Shown here: positions 19,371-28,602 of the stretch, piece after piece
Position numbering within the stretch: position 1 is the first letter of the stretch
How the letters are laid out: each line of letters opens with the position of its first letter
NCBI GenBank assembly: GCA_023667095.1
Contig: JAMPAT010000001.1
Coordinates: 105,709-169,708 of the forward strand
Reading direction: 5' to 3'
From: Bacteroidales bacterium
GTDB taxonomy: Bacteria; Bacteroidota; Bacteroidia; Bacteroidales; UBA932
DNA length: 64,000 nt
Program-made: the position numbers and the translations under genes
Notes under the pieces: generated by a model
The model's input: only the letters and a program-made list of their open reading frames with translations
Databases searched by the model: none
Told to the model about the DNA's origin: nothing

Positions 19371-20291
19371 CACAGGTTGGCAAAAACAACGACAAACCTG
19401 AGCCAACAACACGCAACACAACGGCATGGAAGGCAACCAGACAGCGCAGGTTGGCGAAAACAATGACCAACCTGTACCAACAACAAGCAATACAACGGCA
19501 TGGAAGGCAACCAAACAGCGCAGGTTGGCGGAAACAATGACCAACCTGCACCATCAACCAGCAATACAACAGCATGGAAGGCAACCAGGCAGCGCAGGTT
19601 GGCGGAAACAATGACCAACCTGCACCATCAACCAGCAATACAACAGCATGGAAGGCAACCAGGCAGCGCAGGTTGGCGGAAACAACAACCAACCCGCACC
19701 ATCAAAAGGCAATACAACAACATGGAAGGCAACCAAACAGCGCAGGTTGGCAGAAACAATGACCAACCTGCACCATCAACAAGCAATACAACGGCATGGA
19801 AAGCAACCAGGCAGCGCAGGTTGGCAATAAAGATAACCAACCCGCACCATCAAAAGGCAATACAACAGCATGGAAAGCAATCAGGCAGCGCAGGTTGGCA
19901 ACAAAGATAACCAACCCGCACCATCAAAAGGCAATACAACAGCATGGAAAGCAATCAGGCAGCGCAGGTTGGCAACAAAGATAACCAACCCGCACCATCA
20001 AAAGGCAATACAACAGCATGGAAAGCAACCAGGCAGCGCAGGTTGGCAGAAACAACGACCAACCTGCACCATCAACAAGCAATACAACGGCATGGAAGGC
20101 AACCAGGCAGCGCAGGTTGGCGGAAACAATGACCAACCTGCACCACCGACACACAATACAACAGCATGGAAGGCAACCAAACGGCGCAGGTTGGCGAAAA
20201 CAATGACCAACCTGCACCAGCAACACGCAATAGAACGGCATGGAAGGCAACCAGACAGCGCAGGTTGGCGAAAAAGATGACCAACCTGCAC
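19371..20291. repeat. Tandem array of a 74-bp unit (twelve full copies plus one partial)
   Basis: The anchor CAGGTTGGC recurs at 19373, 19447, 19521, 19595, 19669, 19743, 19817, 19891, 19965, 20039, 20113, 20187 and 20261, always exactly 74 bp apart. The last unit decays after about 30 bp. Every unit contains an inverted repeat, GCAGGTTGG ... CCAACCTGC, with a 12-nt variable loop. Copies 3 and 4 are identical and 7-9 nearly so, showing local duplication or conversion. Copies 5 and 7-9 form a variant class with CCAACCCGC in the right arm. As 74 is not a multiple of three, frames rotate between units and a conserved repeat protein is unlikely. It lies between the PUL2 terminator and the PUL1 susC promoter. 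Function unknown. Confidence 0.95.
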
Positions 20292-20326
20292 CTCATGCAA
20301 CACCTTTCCTATCAGTTTTTACAAAA

Positions 20327-20342
20327 ACAGAGGCCCCTCTGT
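20327..20342 (-). terminator. Intrinsic terminator at the end of the PUL2 operon
   Basis: On the - strand ACAGAGG and CCTCTGT form a short GC-rich hairpin directly followed by TTTTTGT. It lies about 50 bp beyond the stop of the broken DUF4855 gene, the last gene of PUL2, and just before the 74-bp array. The stem is only 6-7 bp, so termination may be partial. Confidence 0.5.
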
Positions 20343-20391
20343 CTTTACAGAACTTTGCAGCAGACAAAAATAAGGATGTCAATCGGAATAC

Positions 20392-21626
20392 CTACTGGAC
20401 AATCCTGACAGGGCGGGACACCACCCAATTGCAGAACTCATGGTAAAGTTCACGGTCGTCCGGTGCCGAGGAATTCTTAAGGTCCCTGACAGCATCTCCA
20501 CCGACATAATAGGCTATATCCTGCGTATCCCAGGCACCATATTCCTTGAATGCCTTCATGTAGTTGCGCAGGCGTCCTGCCTTTCCCTTGCCGGCCAGCA
20601 CATTGCCGTCAAATTCCATCTCCAGGTTCATACCGTTCTCCCGCGCTGTCCTGCAGGCATCGTCAAGACGAGAATAAGGCACATTCACATCGAAGAAGTA
20701 ATTCGGCTGCAGGTATGCCGTATTGAAACCAAATTCGCTCCATCTGCTGAACCCGTTGGCATTATAGTACGGAATCCAGTTGAAGCTGTATTTGAAGCTT
20801 CCGAGGTAATCCCCTATTTCATGGAGGATGTCAGATGTAGTTGCAGCACTTTCCGCTATCCAGTAGAAGCCTCCCGTACAGAATCAATATACCATTTGAC
20901 TGCACGTATCCTGTCGGCTGATTTCATGAAATTCATCTCTTCCCCATCAATCTGCCCCCAGTACACATTTATGTTCAAGTCATGTCTGGCCTGCTTTATC
21001 GGCTCCGGTACGGTAATGACAACACCGCACTTCCTGCCTTTGATTCCAAGTTCAGCTGCAACCTCACCGAATGCCTTGTCCAGGGCATCCAGTGGAGAAA
21101 TTGACGGATTCAGGGCTGACGTTTCAAAATAATAGTCAATCAGAGTCTGCCAGTCCTCCTTGGTGGCTGAGTCAAGATAGACTCCGTCATATTTGTAGCC
21201 TACCGTAAACGTATGGTCCGTGGCCTGCAGACCGTTATATGAACCGGCATACATGAATTCAAGGAAAAGGAAGGAATCAAACAGAAGATGCTTCTTTCCT
21301 GACCTGTCCTCATAAAGGAGATAATCACGGAAACGGTATGTATCCCATGTACTTGACTTTCCCCTGTGAGGTGAACCGCCGTATGCAAGCACCATATCCC
21401 TGTAGGAAGGTATCATTACCCTCTCTTTCTCGTCACCAAGCCATACTGTCTCCTCCCTGTCACCGCCGCCATTTCCATTGTCTGGACCGATGGGCCTGTC
21501 CGGATAGTCATATCCGTTTCCGCACGAAACTGCAGCAAAGACAGCGGCCAGGGCAGCGCACTGCCTACATAGGACACTGTATATTTTTTTCCTAAAACAA
21601 CAACATTTCATATAAGGACTATTCAT
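20392..21626 (-). pseudogene. Frameshifted DUF4855 lipoprotein gene
   Basis: The gene starts at 21626 (or the ATG at 21611) with a lipoprotein-like leader (AAVFAAVSC) and a DUF4855 N-terminal part, and runs to VKWYIDSVREASTG, stopping near 20856. The -1 frame continues without a break from about 20875 to the stop at 20392, with GGFYWIAES, FNWIPYYNANGF, YLQPNYFF and NLEMEFDGNV. These match the C-terminal half of the intact DUF4855 domain in the GDPD fusion (28603-30549), which reads AGFYYVTEE, LTWIPYYNAPGW, WYQPNYFF and AMEMEFDERAV. The intact relative has about 13 extra residues at the junction, so a small out-of-frame deletion fits better than a single-base read error. Both halves remain well conserved, so inactivation would be recent. 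Confidence 0.7.
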
Positions 21627-21692
21627 TATTCAGCAAAAATAGAAAAGTTTTTCTCTCTGTAAAAACGGTACCCATGCTACAGAAGCCAGATT

Positions 21693-24023
21693 TCACCTCA
21701 TCGGCAGCACTTCCAGCTCCGCTGAAAGAGGCAAATTCCCGGACGATGTCCCTACAAGAATCTTCCACTTGCCAGGAATAAGCATCCATCCCCCGTCCAT
21801 GCCTCCGTTCCATACGGCAAGGTCATTTACCTTAAAGCTTATAGACACATCCTCATGGGCATCTGGAGCAAGGACAGAAGTCTTTGCATACCCCTTCAAT
21901 TCAATGGCCGGCCTGTCTTCAGTACCTTCCGGAGGGCACACATAAAGCTGCACAACCTGCTTTGCCTCAAAATCACCTGTATTCCTGACCCTGACATGGG
22001 CAGTCACAACATCTCCGGCCCTCTCAATCCTCAGGCCGGACAGACTGAAGTCCGAATATGTCAGTCCATAGCCGAAAGGATAGGAGACAGGTACTCCCGC
22101 AGTGGCATAATGGCGGTAACCGACATAGATATCCTCATCATAGTCAGTATAATCGATATTGGGAATATCATAGTACTTGCATTTCGTGCTGTAATGCTCG
22201 TATGACTGGTTAAGGCCTGTCTCCGGCACATTCAGAGGAAAATTCTGCGAAGGGACATCCGCGTATGAAACCGGGATGCTCACCGGAAGGTGGCCGCTTG
22301 GAGAGACTTCTCCGGAAATCACTGAAGCTACGGAATTGCCGCCCTCCTGTCCGGGCTGCCAGCATATCATCACTGCATCAGCCATGTCCTGCCAGGATTC
22401 CATCTCAATCACTCCGCAGATGTTGAGCATCACCACGACTTTCTTTCCGGCAGCATGAAAAGCCGAGCTCACATGCCTGATAAGCGCAAGCTCATCAATA
22501 TGAAGCATATAATCCCTCTCTATATGCCTGTCAAAGGCCTCTGCCGAATTGCGGCTTACTGTAATTACTGCAACATCGGAATTCCGGGCACCGTTTTCCA
22601 CAGCAGCATCAATGTCACGGACCTCATTCGGCCGCAGGTCGTAGACATACCAAGGCCTGGCCGCCTTCAAAGGTGCAAGTCTCTCCCTTTCCTGCCTGAT
22701 CCACCCTGAATACAGGCTGTCCACTTCAGCATTCAGTGTAAAGCCATAGTTCAGAAGCCCGTCACGCAGATCTACGACATACGGTTTGTTGACATCGCCT
22801 GACCCTTTGCCTCCTGCAATGAAATCGTATGCCCCCACACCATACAGAGCCACCTCACATGACTTCTTGAGAGGAAGGACGCCATCATTCCTGAGCAGCA
22901 CCATGCCCTCGGCCGCCACATCACGTGCGACCCTTGCATGAGCCTCAAGGTCAGGAGAATCAGAGTAGGCATAGCCCTTATAGCGGGGTGTCTTCACTAT
23001 AAGTTCCAATATCCTCTTCACACAGGCATCTATCTCTTCCTCCTTCAGGGAGCCATCCCCCAGGGCAGCCACAAGAGTCTCATAATGCTCATTCAGCCCG
23101 GGCTGTATCATGTCATTTCCTGCCTTTACCTGCCCTACGGCATCCAGGCCTCCGCCCCAGTCCGTAACCACAGTCCCGCAATACCCCCACTCTTCACGGA
23201 GGATCTCAGTTATAAGCCTGTAGCTCTCGGATGTATATTCCCCGTTGACATAGTTGTATGAAGTCATGACGGTCCACGGACCGCTTTCCTTGACCGCAAT
23301 CTCGAAATTCCTCAGATATATCTCCCTCAACGCCCTCTCGCTCAGCCTTGAATCATTTCCGAGACGGTTTATTTCCTGGTTGTTGACAGCAAAATGCTTT
23401 ACAGATGTCCCGACACCCTCACTCTGCACACCGCGTATATAGGCAGCTGCAATCTTTCCGGCAAGCAGAGGGTCCTCTGAATAATACTCGAAATTCCTTC
23501 CGCACAGAGGATTGCGCATTATGTTTATTCCAGGTGCAAGGAGGACATCAGCCCCATATTCAAGAACCTCGTTTCCGATGGCAGCACCAACCTTCTCAAC
23601 CAGGGCATCATTCCAGGAAGATGCAAGCAGAGTCCCGACAGGGAAACCCGTACAATAGTATGTCCGCCCTGAACTGTCACGCACAGGGTTTATCCTGAGC
23701 CCTGCCGGACCGTCCGCAAAGACAAGGGGAGAAATCCCGAGCCGCTCGACAGGATAAGTCGTCCCTGCCGCTCCAGGGAGAATATTTTCGGTATATCCGA
23801 CATCCGCCCGTTCTGCATCGGAAAAGCTGCGCGACATCCCGACTATCATATTGGCCTTTTCTTCAAGCGTCATGGAGGCAACTACCTTGTCTATCGTCTT
23901 CTCCGTAAGCCTGAGCGGCTTCTTGGCAGCAATAGTCCCGCTGCACAGGACTGACAATGGCATAAATAAGGCGACAAAAAGCGCCAGACGAGAATTAAAA
24001 CATGATTTCAGCATAACAAACAT
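21693..24023 (-). CDS. Glycoside hydrolase family 3 enzyme, secreted
   Basis: A 776-aa GH3 protein with signal peptide (LALFVALFMPLSVLCSG) and the classic order of a (beta/alpha)8 domain, an alpha/beta sandwich and a fibronectin-III-like domain. Seen: MTLEEKANMIVG, FADGPAGLRI, the substrate-site KHFAVNNQE and the nucleophile motif TVVTDWGGGLDAV (Asp in TDW). The second domain carries VMLNICGVIEM, with DVSISFKVNDLAVW and MLIPGKWKILVG at the end. GH3 enzymes are retaining exo-beta-glycosidases (glucosidase, xylosidase or others). In this GlcNAc-oriented operon the specificity could be a beta-glucoside or beta-hexosaminide; the three-domain layout is that of the beta-glucosidase branch. The second ATG at 24014 is an equally likely start. 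It lies 66 bp before the broken DUF4855 gene. Confidence 0.9.
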   Translation of the reverse strand: MFVMLKSCFNSRLALFVALFMPLSVLCSGTIAAKKPLRLTEKTIDKVVASMTLEEKANMIVGMSRSFSDAERADVGYTENILPGAAGTTYPVERLGISPLVFADGPAGLRINPVRDSSGRTYYCTGFPVGTLLASSWNDALVEKVGAAIGNEVLEYGADVLLAPGINIMRNPLCGRNFEYYSEDPLLAGKIAAAYIRGVQSEGVGTSVKHFAVNNQEINRLGNDSRLSERALREIYLRNFEIAVKESGPWTVMTSYNYVNGEYTSESYRLITEILREEWGYCGTVVTDWGGGLDAVGQVKAGNDMIQPGLNEHYETLVAALGDGSLKEEEIDACVKRILELIVKTPRYKGYAYSDSPDLEAHARVARDVAAEGMVLLRNDGVLPLKKSCEVALYGVGAYDFIAGGKGSGDVNKPYVVDLRDGLLNYGFTLNAEVDSLYSGWIRQERERLAPLKAARPWYVYDLRPNEVRDIDAAVENGARNSDVAVITVSRNSAEAFDRHIERDYMLHIDELALIRHVSSAFHAAGKKVVVMLNICGVIEMESWQDMADAVMICWQPGQEGGNSVASVISGEVSPSGHLPVSIPVSYADVPSQNFPLNVPETGLNQSYEHYSTKCKYYDIPNIDYTDYDEDIYVGYRHYATAGVPVSYPFGYGLTYSDFSLSGLRIERAGDVVTAHVRVRNTGDFEAKQVVQLYVCPPEGTEDRPAIELKGYAKTSVLAPDAHEDVSISFKVNDLAVWNGGMDGGWMLIPGKWKILVGTSSGNLPLSAELEVLPMR

Positions 24024-24080
24024 ATATTGGAAGCCGGTTTAAAATTATTCAAAAGTTCGGCAGAGTCCTGTACCCCGGGC

Positions 24081-26222
24081 CTATTCCAGCATTGATTCAA
24101 TCACATCCATATCTTCTTTTCCTATGCAGGAATCTGAAGTAATGTCCCAGAATGAAGTTTCCATCTCCATCAGGGCCTGGGTCGTGACAATCCAGCTCTG
24201 GATCCAGCCTGTAAGCGTAGACTGTGCGCCCCATCCGGCATCGGCATTGGATGCCCAATAGTCCCAGTTCCTGTAGTTGAATGCACGGAACCATGCTCCG
24301 TCCACATTCCTGAACCGGTCGCTCCGCACCTGGATGCGTGTCATGAAATCCGACAATTTCTCCACAGCCTCAATCATGGAAGGATCACCTGTCGCACACG
24401 CGGCCTCATTCAGTCCGAAAAACGCGAAATTGCCGGTATAGAGCATATCAGCGACAGGATCACCGTTGTCAAAAATCAGCGGTGCCTCCTCCTTTCCGTA
24501 TGCCTCATTGGAGCGGCATCTTCCGAAAAGTCCTTTGGAGGCATCTCCAAGCTCTTCCCTTATGGCTCCGCATTCCACCTGGTTGCGCAAAAATTCCGTA
24601 ACCATAAAATCAAGCCACTCCCTGTGCTCCGGAGTCGGTGATACCCTGTAGAGCCATGCCAGAGGCAGTATCATCCTGGCCTTTTCCTGCTGTATGCCGT
24701 TTGTCCAGCTCCAGCCGTCAGGATAGGCATCCATTGTAAGGCCTATCGCCTCCTCGCACATCTCCAGCAGAGGCCCATATCCGGTCTGACGGTAAAGCCA
24801 AAGGTAGCAGGCCCACATCCACGACTCGAAATGCGGATGAGGATTTACAAGGTCACGGCTGCGGAAATGTTTCCATCCATATTTCTGCAGGTCCGCATCC
24901 AGCAGACGGTCTCCCCTGAACCCATGCAGCCCTGTAGTCCTGTAATTGCCGATTATGGCCTCGGTAATCTTCCTGTCCCAGCGGCTCTCACCTATGATAT
25001 GGGAACTCAGGATTGTACCGAGAATTGACCTTGCGTTGTCATCCCCGTAATATGTATCCTTGGCTGCCGGGGTGATTGCCCAGCTAAGAAGCCCGTATGA
25101 AGGAGACTGAGGGTCATCACGCGGCCCGTCACGGAAATCCCTGAATGAGCATTCCGCAATATTGGCCGCGACCTTTTTGTATTCTTCCTCTCCGAGCAGC
25201 TGGCCGGCAATGGCGAATGTCATGGATGATTCCCCCTGTACATCATCACGGAGCCAATAGCGGTAGGCCTGGCGTCCATCCGCATATATGGCAGAGCAAT
25301 GCCCCTCGAGTACACCGAGCGAGCCGTCTCCATCCGGGGCATCGGCCGGAAGCTCCGGGCCTACAGGCATCATGCCGTCTCCCTGGTAGCGGTACAGCCA
25401 GCTTTCCTTCCATGAAGGATGAACCAGGAAATGCCCGTTATAGAACCACTCCACACCTTTACGGACTGAAGAAATCCTTGCAGACTTAGGCAAAGGCTCA
25501 TTTTCAGTATATGATGGCCGGACAAAGCCAGTCCACCTGCTGAATTTCACCTCCTTCTGCAAAAGGTCCCCCACTATATATTCCCAAAATGCTTTCCAGC
25601 GGAATTCCGGCAAGAACCTAACCTTGGCAAAATTGCTCAGCTGTGACGTCGAAAGCCACATGCCATCTCCGGCCCTGTGCACCAGCGGCCATGCAGGAGT
25701 ATTGTCAAGGCCGTAGACAGCAGTATCGAAACCTGCAACCGAGGCCAGGACCATGACAGCCCCGTCAGAACTTTCACGGAAATAATATCCCCTGTTGACC
25801 GTAAGCAAATCCATCGGCCTGAGTTCCGGTGCAAGGCTGTCCACTACGACAACCCTCTCAAGCACAGCCTCATGCAAAGCCGGCAAAGTGTCCGAAAAGC
25901 TTGCAAACTCGGCAAATATCCGTAGCTTCTTGGCGGCAGCAACAGACGCCTGCCCTGATGTGACAAGGCGTACGCTGTCCGGATAGGCTGGATTGAGAAT
26001 CAGCACTGCCGACCCTTCCGGGGCCATATCAAGAATTTCATCCGCATCAAATGAACGTATTATCTTGAAGCCCTCGTCCTCAAGCAGTTCCACGAGGTCA
26101 TTGCCATCCTCTGCACAACAATACAATGTCCCCTTTGGAACGCATCCAGAAGCCAGCAATGCGATAATGCACAATAGTGCCACAGCCAAAGGCCCGGTTC
26201 CTGTAAGTCTGTCTTTAATCAT
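24081..26222 (-). CDS. Unassigned lipoprotein, predicted (alpha/alpha) barrel glycosidase-like
   Basis: About 713 aa from the ATG at 26222; an upstream in-frame ATG at 26243 adds seven residues. Lipobox ALLASGC. After an N-terminal alpha/beta part (about 30-180) and a beta-rich part, the region from about 310 on is Trp/Tyr-rich with helical pairs: YRYWLRDDVQGESSMTFAIA, DDNARSILGTIL, ESWMWACYLWLYRQTG, WTNGIQQEKARMILPLAWLY and DAGWGAQSTLTGW. This is the look of a six-hairpin glycosidase. Candidate acids are in DDNAR and RDDVQGES. I do not recognise the family and assign no substrate. Its position between GH20 and GH3 in a tight operon makes a role in the same glycan pathway likely. Confidence 0.6.
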   Translation of the reverse strand: MIKDRLTGTGPLAVALLCIIALLASGCVPKGTLYCCAEDGNDLVELLEDEGFKIIRSFDADEILDMAPEGSAVLILNPAYPDSVRLVTSGQASVAAAKKLRIFAEFASFSDTLPALHEAVLERVVVVDSLAPELRPMDLLTVNRGYYFRESSDGAVMVLASVAGFDTAVYGLDNTPAWPLVHRAGDGMWLSTSQLSNFAKVRFLPEFRWKAFWEYIVGDLLQKEVKFSRWTGFVRPSYTENEPLPKSARISSVRKGVEWFYNGHFLVHPSWKESWLYRYQGDGMMPVGPELPADAPDGDGSLGVLEGHCSAIYADGRQAYRYWLRDDVQGESSMTFAIAGQLLGEEEYKKVAANIAECSFRDFRDGPRDDPQSPSYGLLSWAITPAAKDTYYGDDNARSILGTILSSHIIGESRWDRKITEAIIGNYRTTGLHGFRGDRLLDADLQKYGWKHFRSRDLVNPHPHFESWMWACYLWLYRQTGYGPLLEMCEEAIGLTMDAYPDGWSWTNGIQQEKARMILPLAWLYRVSPTPEHREWLDFMVTEFLRNQVECGAIREELGDASKGLFGRCRSNEAYGKEEAPLIFDNGDPVADMLYTGNFAFFGLNEAACATGDPSMIEAVEKLSDFMTRIQVRSDRFRNVDGAWFRAFNYRNWDYWASNADAGWGAQSTLTGWIQSWIVTTQALMEMETSFWDITSDSCIGKEDMDVIESMLE

Positions 26223-26306
26223 AAATATTCCTGTTTTATACATGTCAAAATTTTCCTGGTTACGTTGCCCTGCACAGTCAGTCGCAAGACACGTCCATCA
26301 TACCCT

Positions 26307-28598
26307 CTACAACACCACTATTTCATCAACAATCAGAAAAGCATAGAAACCTGCAGCCGGATGCCATTCAGGCAAGACAGGGTTGCAGGAACGTACCCGT
26401 ACATATCTTGCATCTGTCCCGGGAAAATCAAGCGCATAAGTCCTGATTCCGTCAGGAACATCCTGTCCCTCAGCCTCATATTCCACGCAGGCCACCTCTT
26501 CAAAAGAGACACCGTCATCAGACAATGAGACAGAAAGGTCAGACGGCCCGAAATAATGTCCAGGCTTGTCCACATAGTACGATATCTCCACCCTGGAATA
26601 GCGTTCATGGCTTTCTCCCATGTCTATTGTCACATCCACAGGTGACTGCCATCCGGACCATTTTCCTGATGCCACCGTATGGGCATCACCGTGTATTCCG
26701 TCCGTAAGCCCTTCCAAGGCATTGGAGGAATATGACGGATGCGGAGGGATATTCAATATCACATCCTTGCCGAAAGCCTTATGCTCCCTGAAAACGATTT
26801 CAGTCCCTAAAGGCTTCCCGTCCCTGAGCACAGCAGCCCGGAAAGTGCAGCCATGGCTGATTTCCACAGGTGCATCATAAAGGAGAGCCATGTCCGCAGG
26901 AACATATTCATGCCATCCCTCAGTAACCGCATCATCACCGGCAACGGCATTGTCAGGCCTGTCCGCAACAGCATAGGGTTCTGAACCGTCAAGCGTATAA
27001 TATACCGGAACATCCCCGGCAGTTGAAAGGTCTACCATAAAGCTGTGCCCGGACTTGTGCACTGATGCCGTAACTCCACGCACTGCAGGACAATAGCCAT
27101 ATCCTGACTCTCCATACATTTCAAGCATACGGTCAAGGTTTCCCAGGAACCTGCGGTAATCCTTGGCATCCCGTCCGCACCACTGCACCTCACTCAGTGC
27201 AGCCAGCCTCGGTAGCAGCATATATTCAAGTGTCTTCCCGTCATGGACATGCTCAGTCCACAGGTTGGCCTGCACACCTATTATATGCCTGGCAACATCA
27301 GCAGTGAGCGAATCCGGGACAGGCTCATAGGAATAGACCTGCTCTATAGGAAGATACCTCCCTGCCCCAGGCTCACCGTCATCCGTACCCTGGCGATAGT
27401 CAAAATACATGTTCTGCCAAGGTGTCATTATTGCATCATGTCCGGACTCAGCAGCCTTGATGCCTCCTTCTGTTCCTCTCCATGACATGACAGTCACACC
27501 GTCAGAGACTCCACCCTCGAGGATTTCATCCCATCCGATTGCCTTTCTCCCGTGCAAGGCAAGGTAATCCTGTACCTGCTGCATGAAATATGACTGAAGA
27601 TATTGTCCGGCCGTAAATTCACCGTCATCTTCCAGGGCGAGGGCAGCAGCCATTGCTGAGCAATCTGCACAGGACTCCCACCGCACCTTCGGACATTCAT
27701 CACCTCCTATATGTATATATTGTGAAGGGAAAAGTTCCATGACTTCATCCAGTACGCCTTTGACAAAAGAGTATGTAGTCTCCTTTCCGGGGCAAAGGAC
27801 ATCATCCGATATTCCCCACCGTCCATTCCATATGGCATATGGCCCTCCGGTACAGCCAAGATGAGGATATGCGGCAAGGGCACCGAGCATGTGTCCAGGC
27901 ATGTCAATCTCAGGTATCACTGTTATTCCCCTCGCCTGTGCATACTGGACAATCTCCCTTATGTCCTCTCCTGAATAATACTGCCCTGCCGAACCCTCCT
28001 GGACAAGCAGAGGATATTTCTTTATCTCCAGCCTCCATCCCTGGTCGTCTGTCAGATGCAGATGAAGGACGTTCAGCTTGTGAAGCTCAAGGATGTCAAT
28101 ATACCTTTTCACCTCTTCTACAGTAAAGAAATGGCGGCTCACATCAAGGTGCATCCCCCTGTAGCTGAATCGCGGGCCGTCCTCAACCGTACAGCAAGGT
28201 ACAGCAGGCAACAGCTGCCGCAAAGTCTGCACGGCATAGATGAAGCCATGGAGTTCCGGAGCCTTGACGGAAATCCCGTCATGATCCACGCTCAGGCGAT
28301 AATGCTCAAAAGGAATCCTCCTGTCCAGTTCAAATATGACAGAAGCATCTTTCCTGCATCCCGCCATGCATCCACGATCTCCCCATAGCCTCTGTATGGC
28401 CTCGCGTCCAAGACTGTCAACCCCGGGAGCGATCCACCAGGAGGCATCCTCTGCATTGAAAAAACCGTGATGCAGCCTTACTTTCTCCGGGCAAGGTATG
28501 ACTGGAAAAATTCTATCTCCACCAGGACATGGCTCCGCAGCCCTGCATGAACAGACAAAGACAACAGGCAGAAGAATATGCAGGAAAGAGACTCTCAT
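26307..28598 (-). CDS. Beta-N-acetylhexosaminidase, GH20
   Basis: A 763-aa secreted or lipid-anchored enzyme (leader MRVSFLHILLPVVFVCSC). Domains in order: GH20b N-terminal domain (VIPCPEKVRLHHG), GH20 TIM barrel with RGMHLDVSRHF, LHLTDDQGWRLEI and the catalytic Asp-Glu pair in IHIGGDECPKVRW, then TVMSWRGTEGG and VQANLWTEHV. A Fn3-like region with YTLDGSEPY follows, and a C-terminal F5/8C-like module (DLSVSLSDDGVSFEEV). The enzyme removes terminal beta-linked GlcNAc or GalNAc by substrate-assisted catalysis, in the periplasm or at the surface. It starts 4 nt after the stop of the GDPD gene, so the two are co-transcribed. Confidence 0.93.
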   Translation of the reverse strand: MRVSFLHILLPVVFVCSCRAAEPCPGGDRIFPVIPCPEKVRLHHGFFNAEDASWWIAPGVDSLGREAIQRLWGDRGCMAGCRKDASVIFELDRRIPFEHYRLSVDHDGISVKAPELHGFIYAVQTLRQLLPAVPCCTVEDGPRFSYRGMHLDVSRHFFTVEEVKRYIDILELHKLNVLHLHLTDDQGWRLEIKKYPLLVQEGSAGQYYSGEDIREIVQYAQARGITVIPEIDMPGHMLGALAAYPHLGCTGGPYAIWNGRWGISDDVLCPGKETTYSFVKGVLDEVMELFPSQYIHIGGDECPKVRWESCADCSAMAAALALEDDGEFTAGQYLQSYFMQQVQDYLALHGRKAIGWDEILEGGVSDGVTVMSWRGTEGGIKAAESGHDAIMTPWQNMYFDYRQGTDDGEPGAGRYLPIEQVYSYEPVPDSLTADVARHIIGVQANLWTEHVHDGKTLEYMLLPRLAALSEVQWCGRDAKDYRRFLGNLDRMLEMYGESGYGYCPAVRGVTASVHKSGHSFMVDLSTAGDVPVYYTLDGSEPYAVADRPDNAVAGDDAVTEGWHEYVPADMALLYDAPVEISHGCTFRAAVLRDGKPLGTEIVFREHKAFGKDVILNIPPHPSYSSNALEGLTDGIHGDAHTVASGKWSGWQSPVDVTIDMGESHERYSRVEISYYVDKPGHYFGPSDLSVSLSDDGVSFEEVACVEYEAEGQDVPDGIRTYALDFPGTDARYVRVRSCNPVLPEWHPAAGFYAFLIVDEIVVL

Positions 28599-28602
28599 GA
28601 CA

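Noticed and set aside
19371..20291. CRISPR array
   Set aside because: The whole 74-bp unit is conserved with scattered substitutions. There are no unique spacers of 30-40 bp, and no cas genes are nearby.
19301..20446. Many overlapping open frames on both strands across the 74-bp array (up to 136 codons)
   Set aside because: They result from a repeat unit lacking stops in some frames. The 74-bp period shifts the frame at each unit, stops recur in the third frame, and no start, signal or continuation into a domain is seen.
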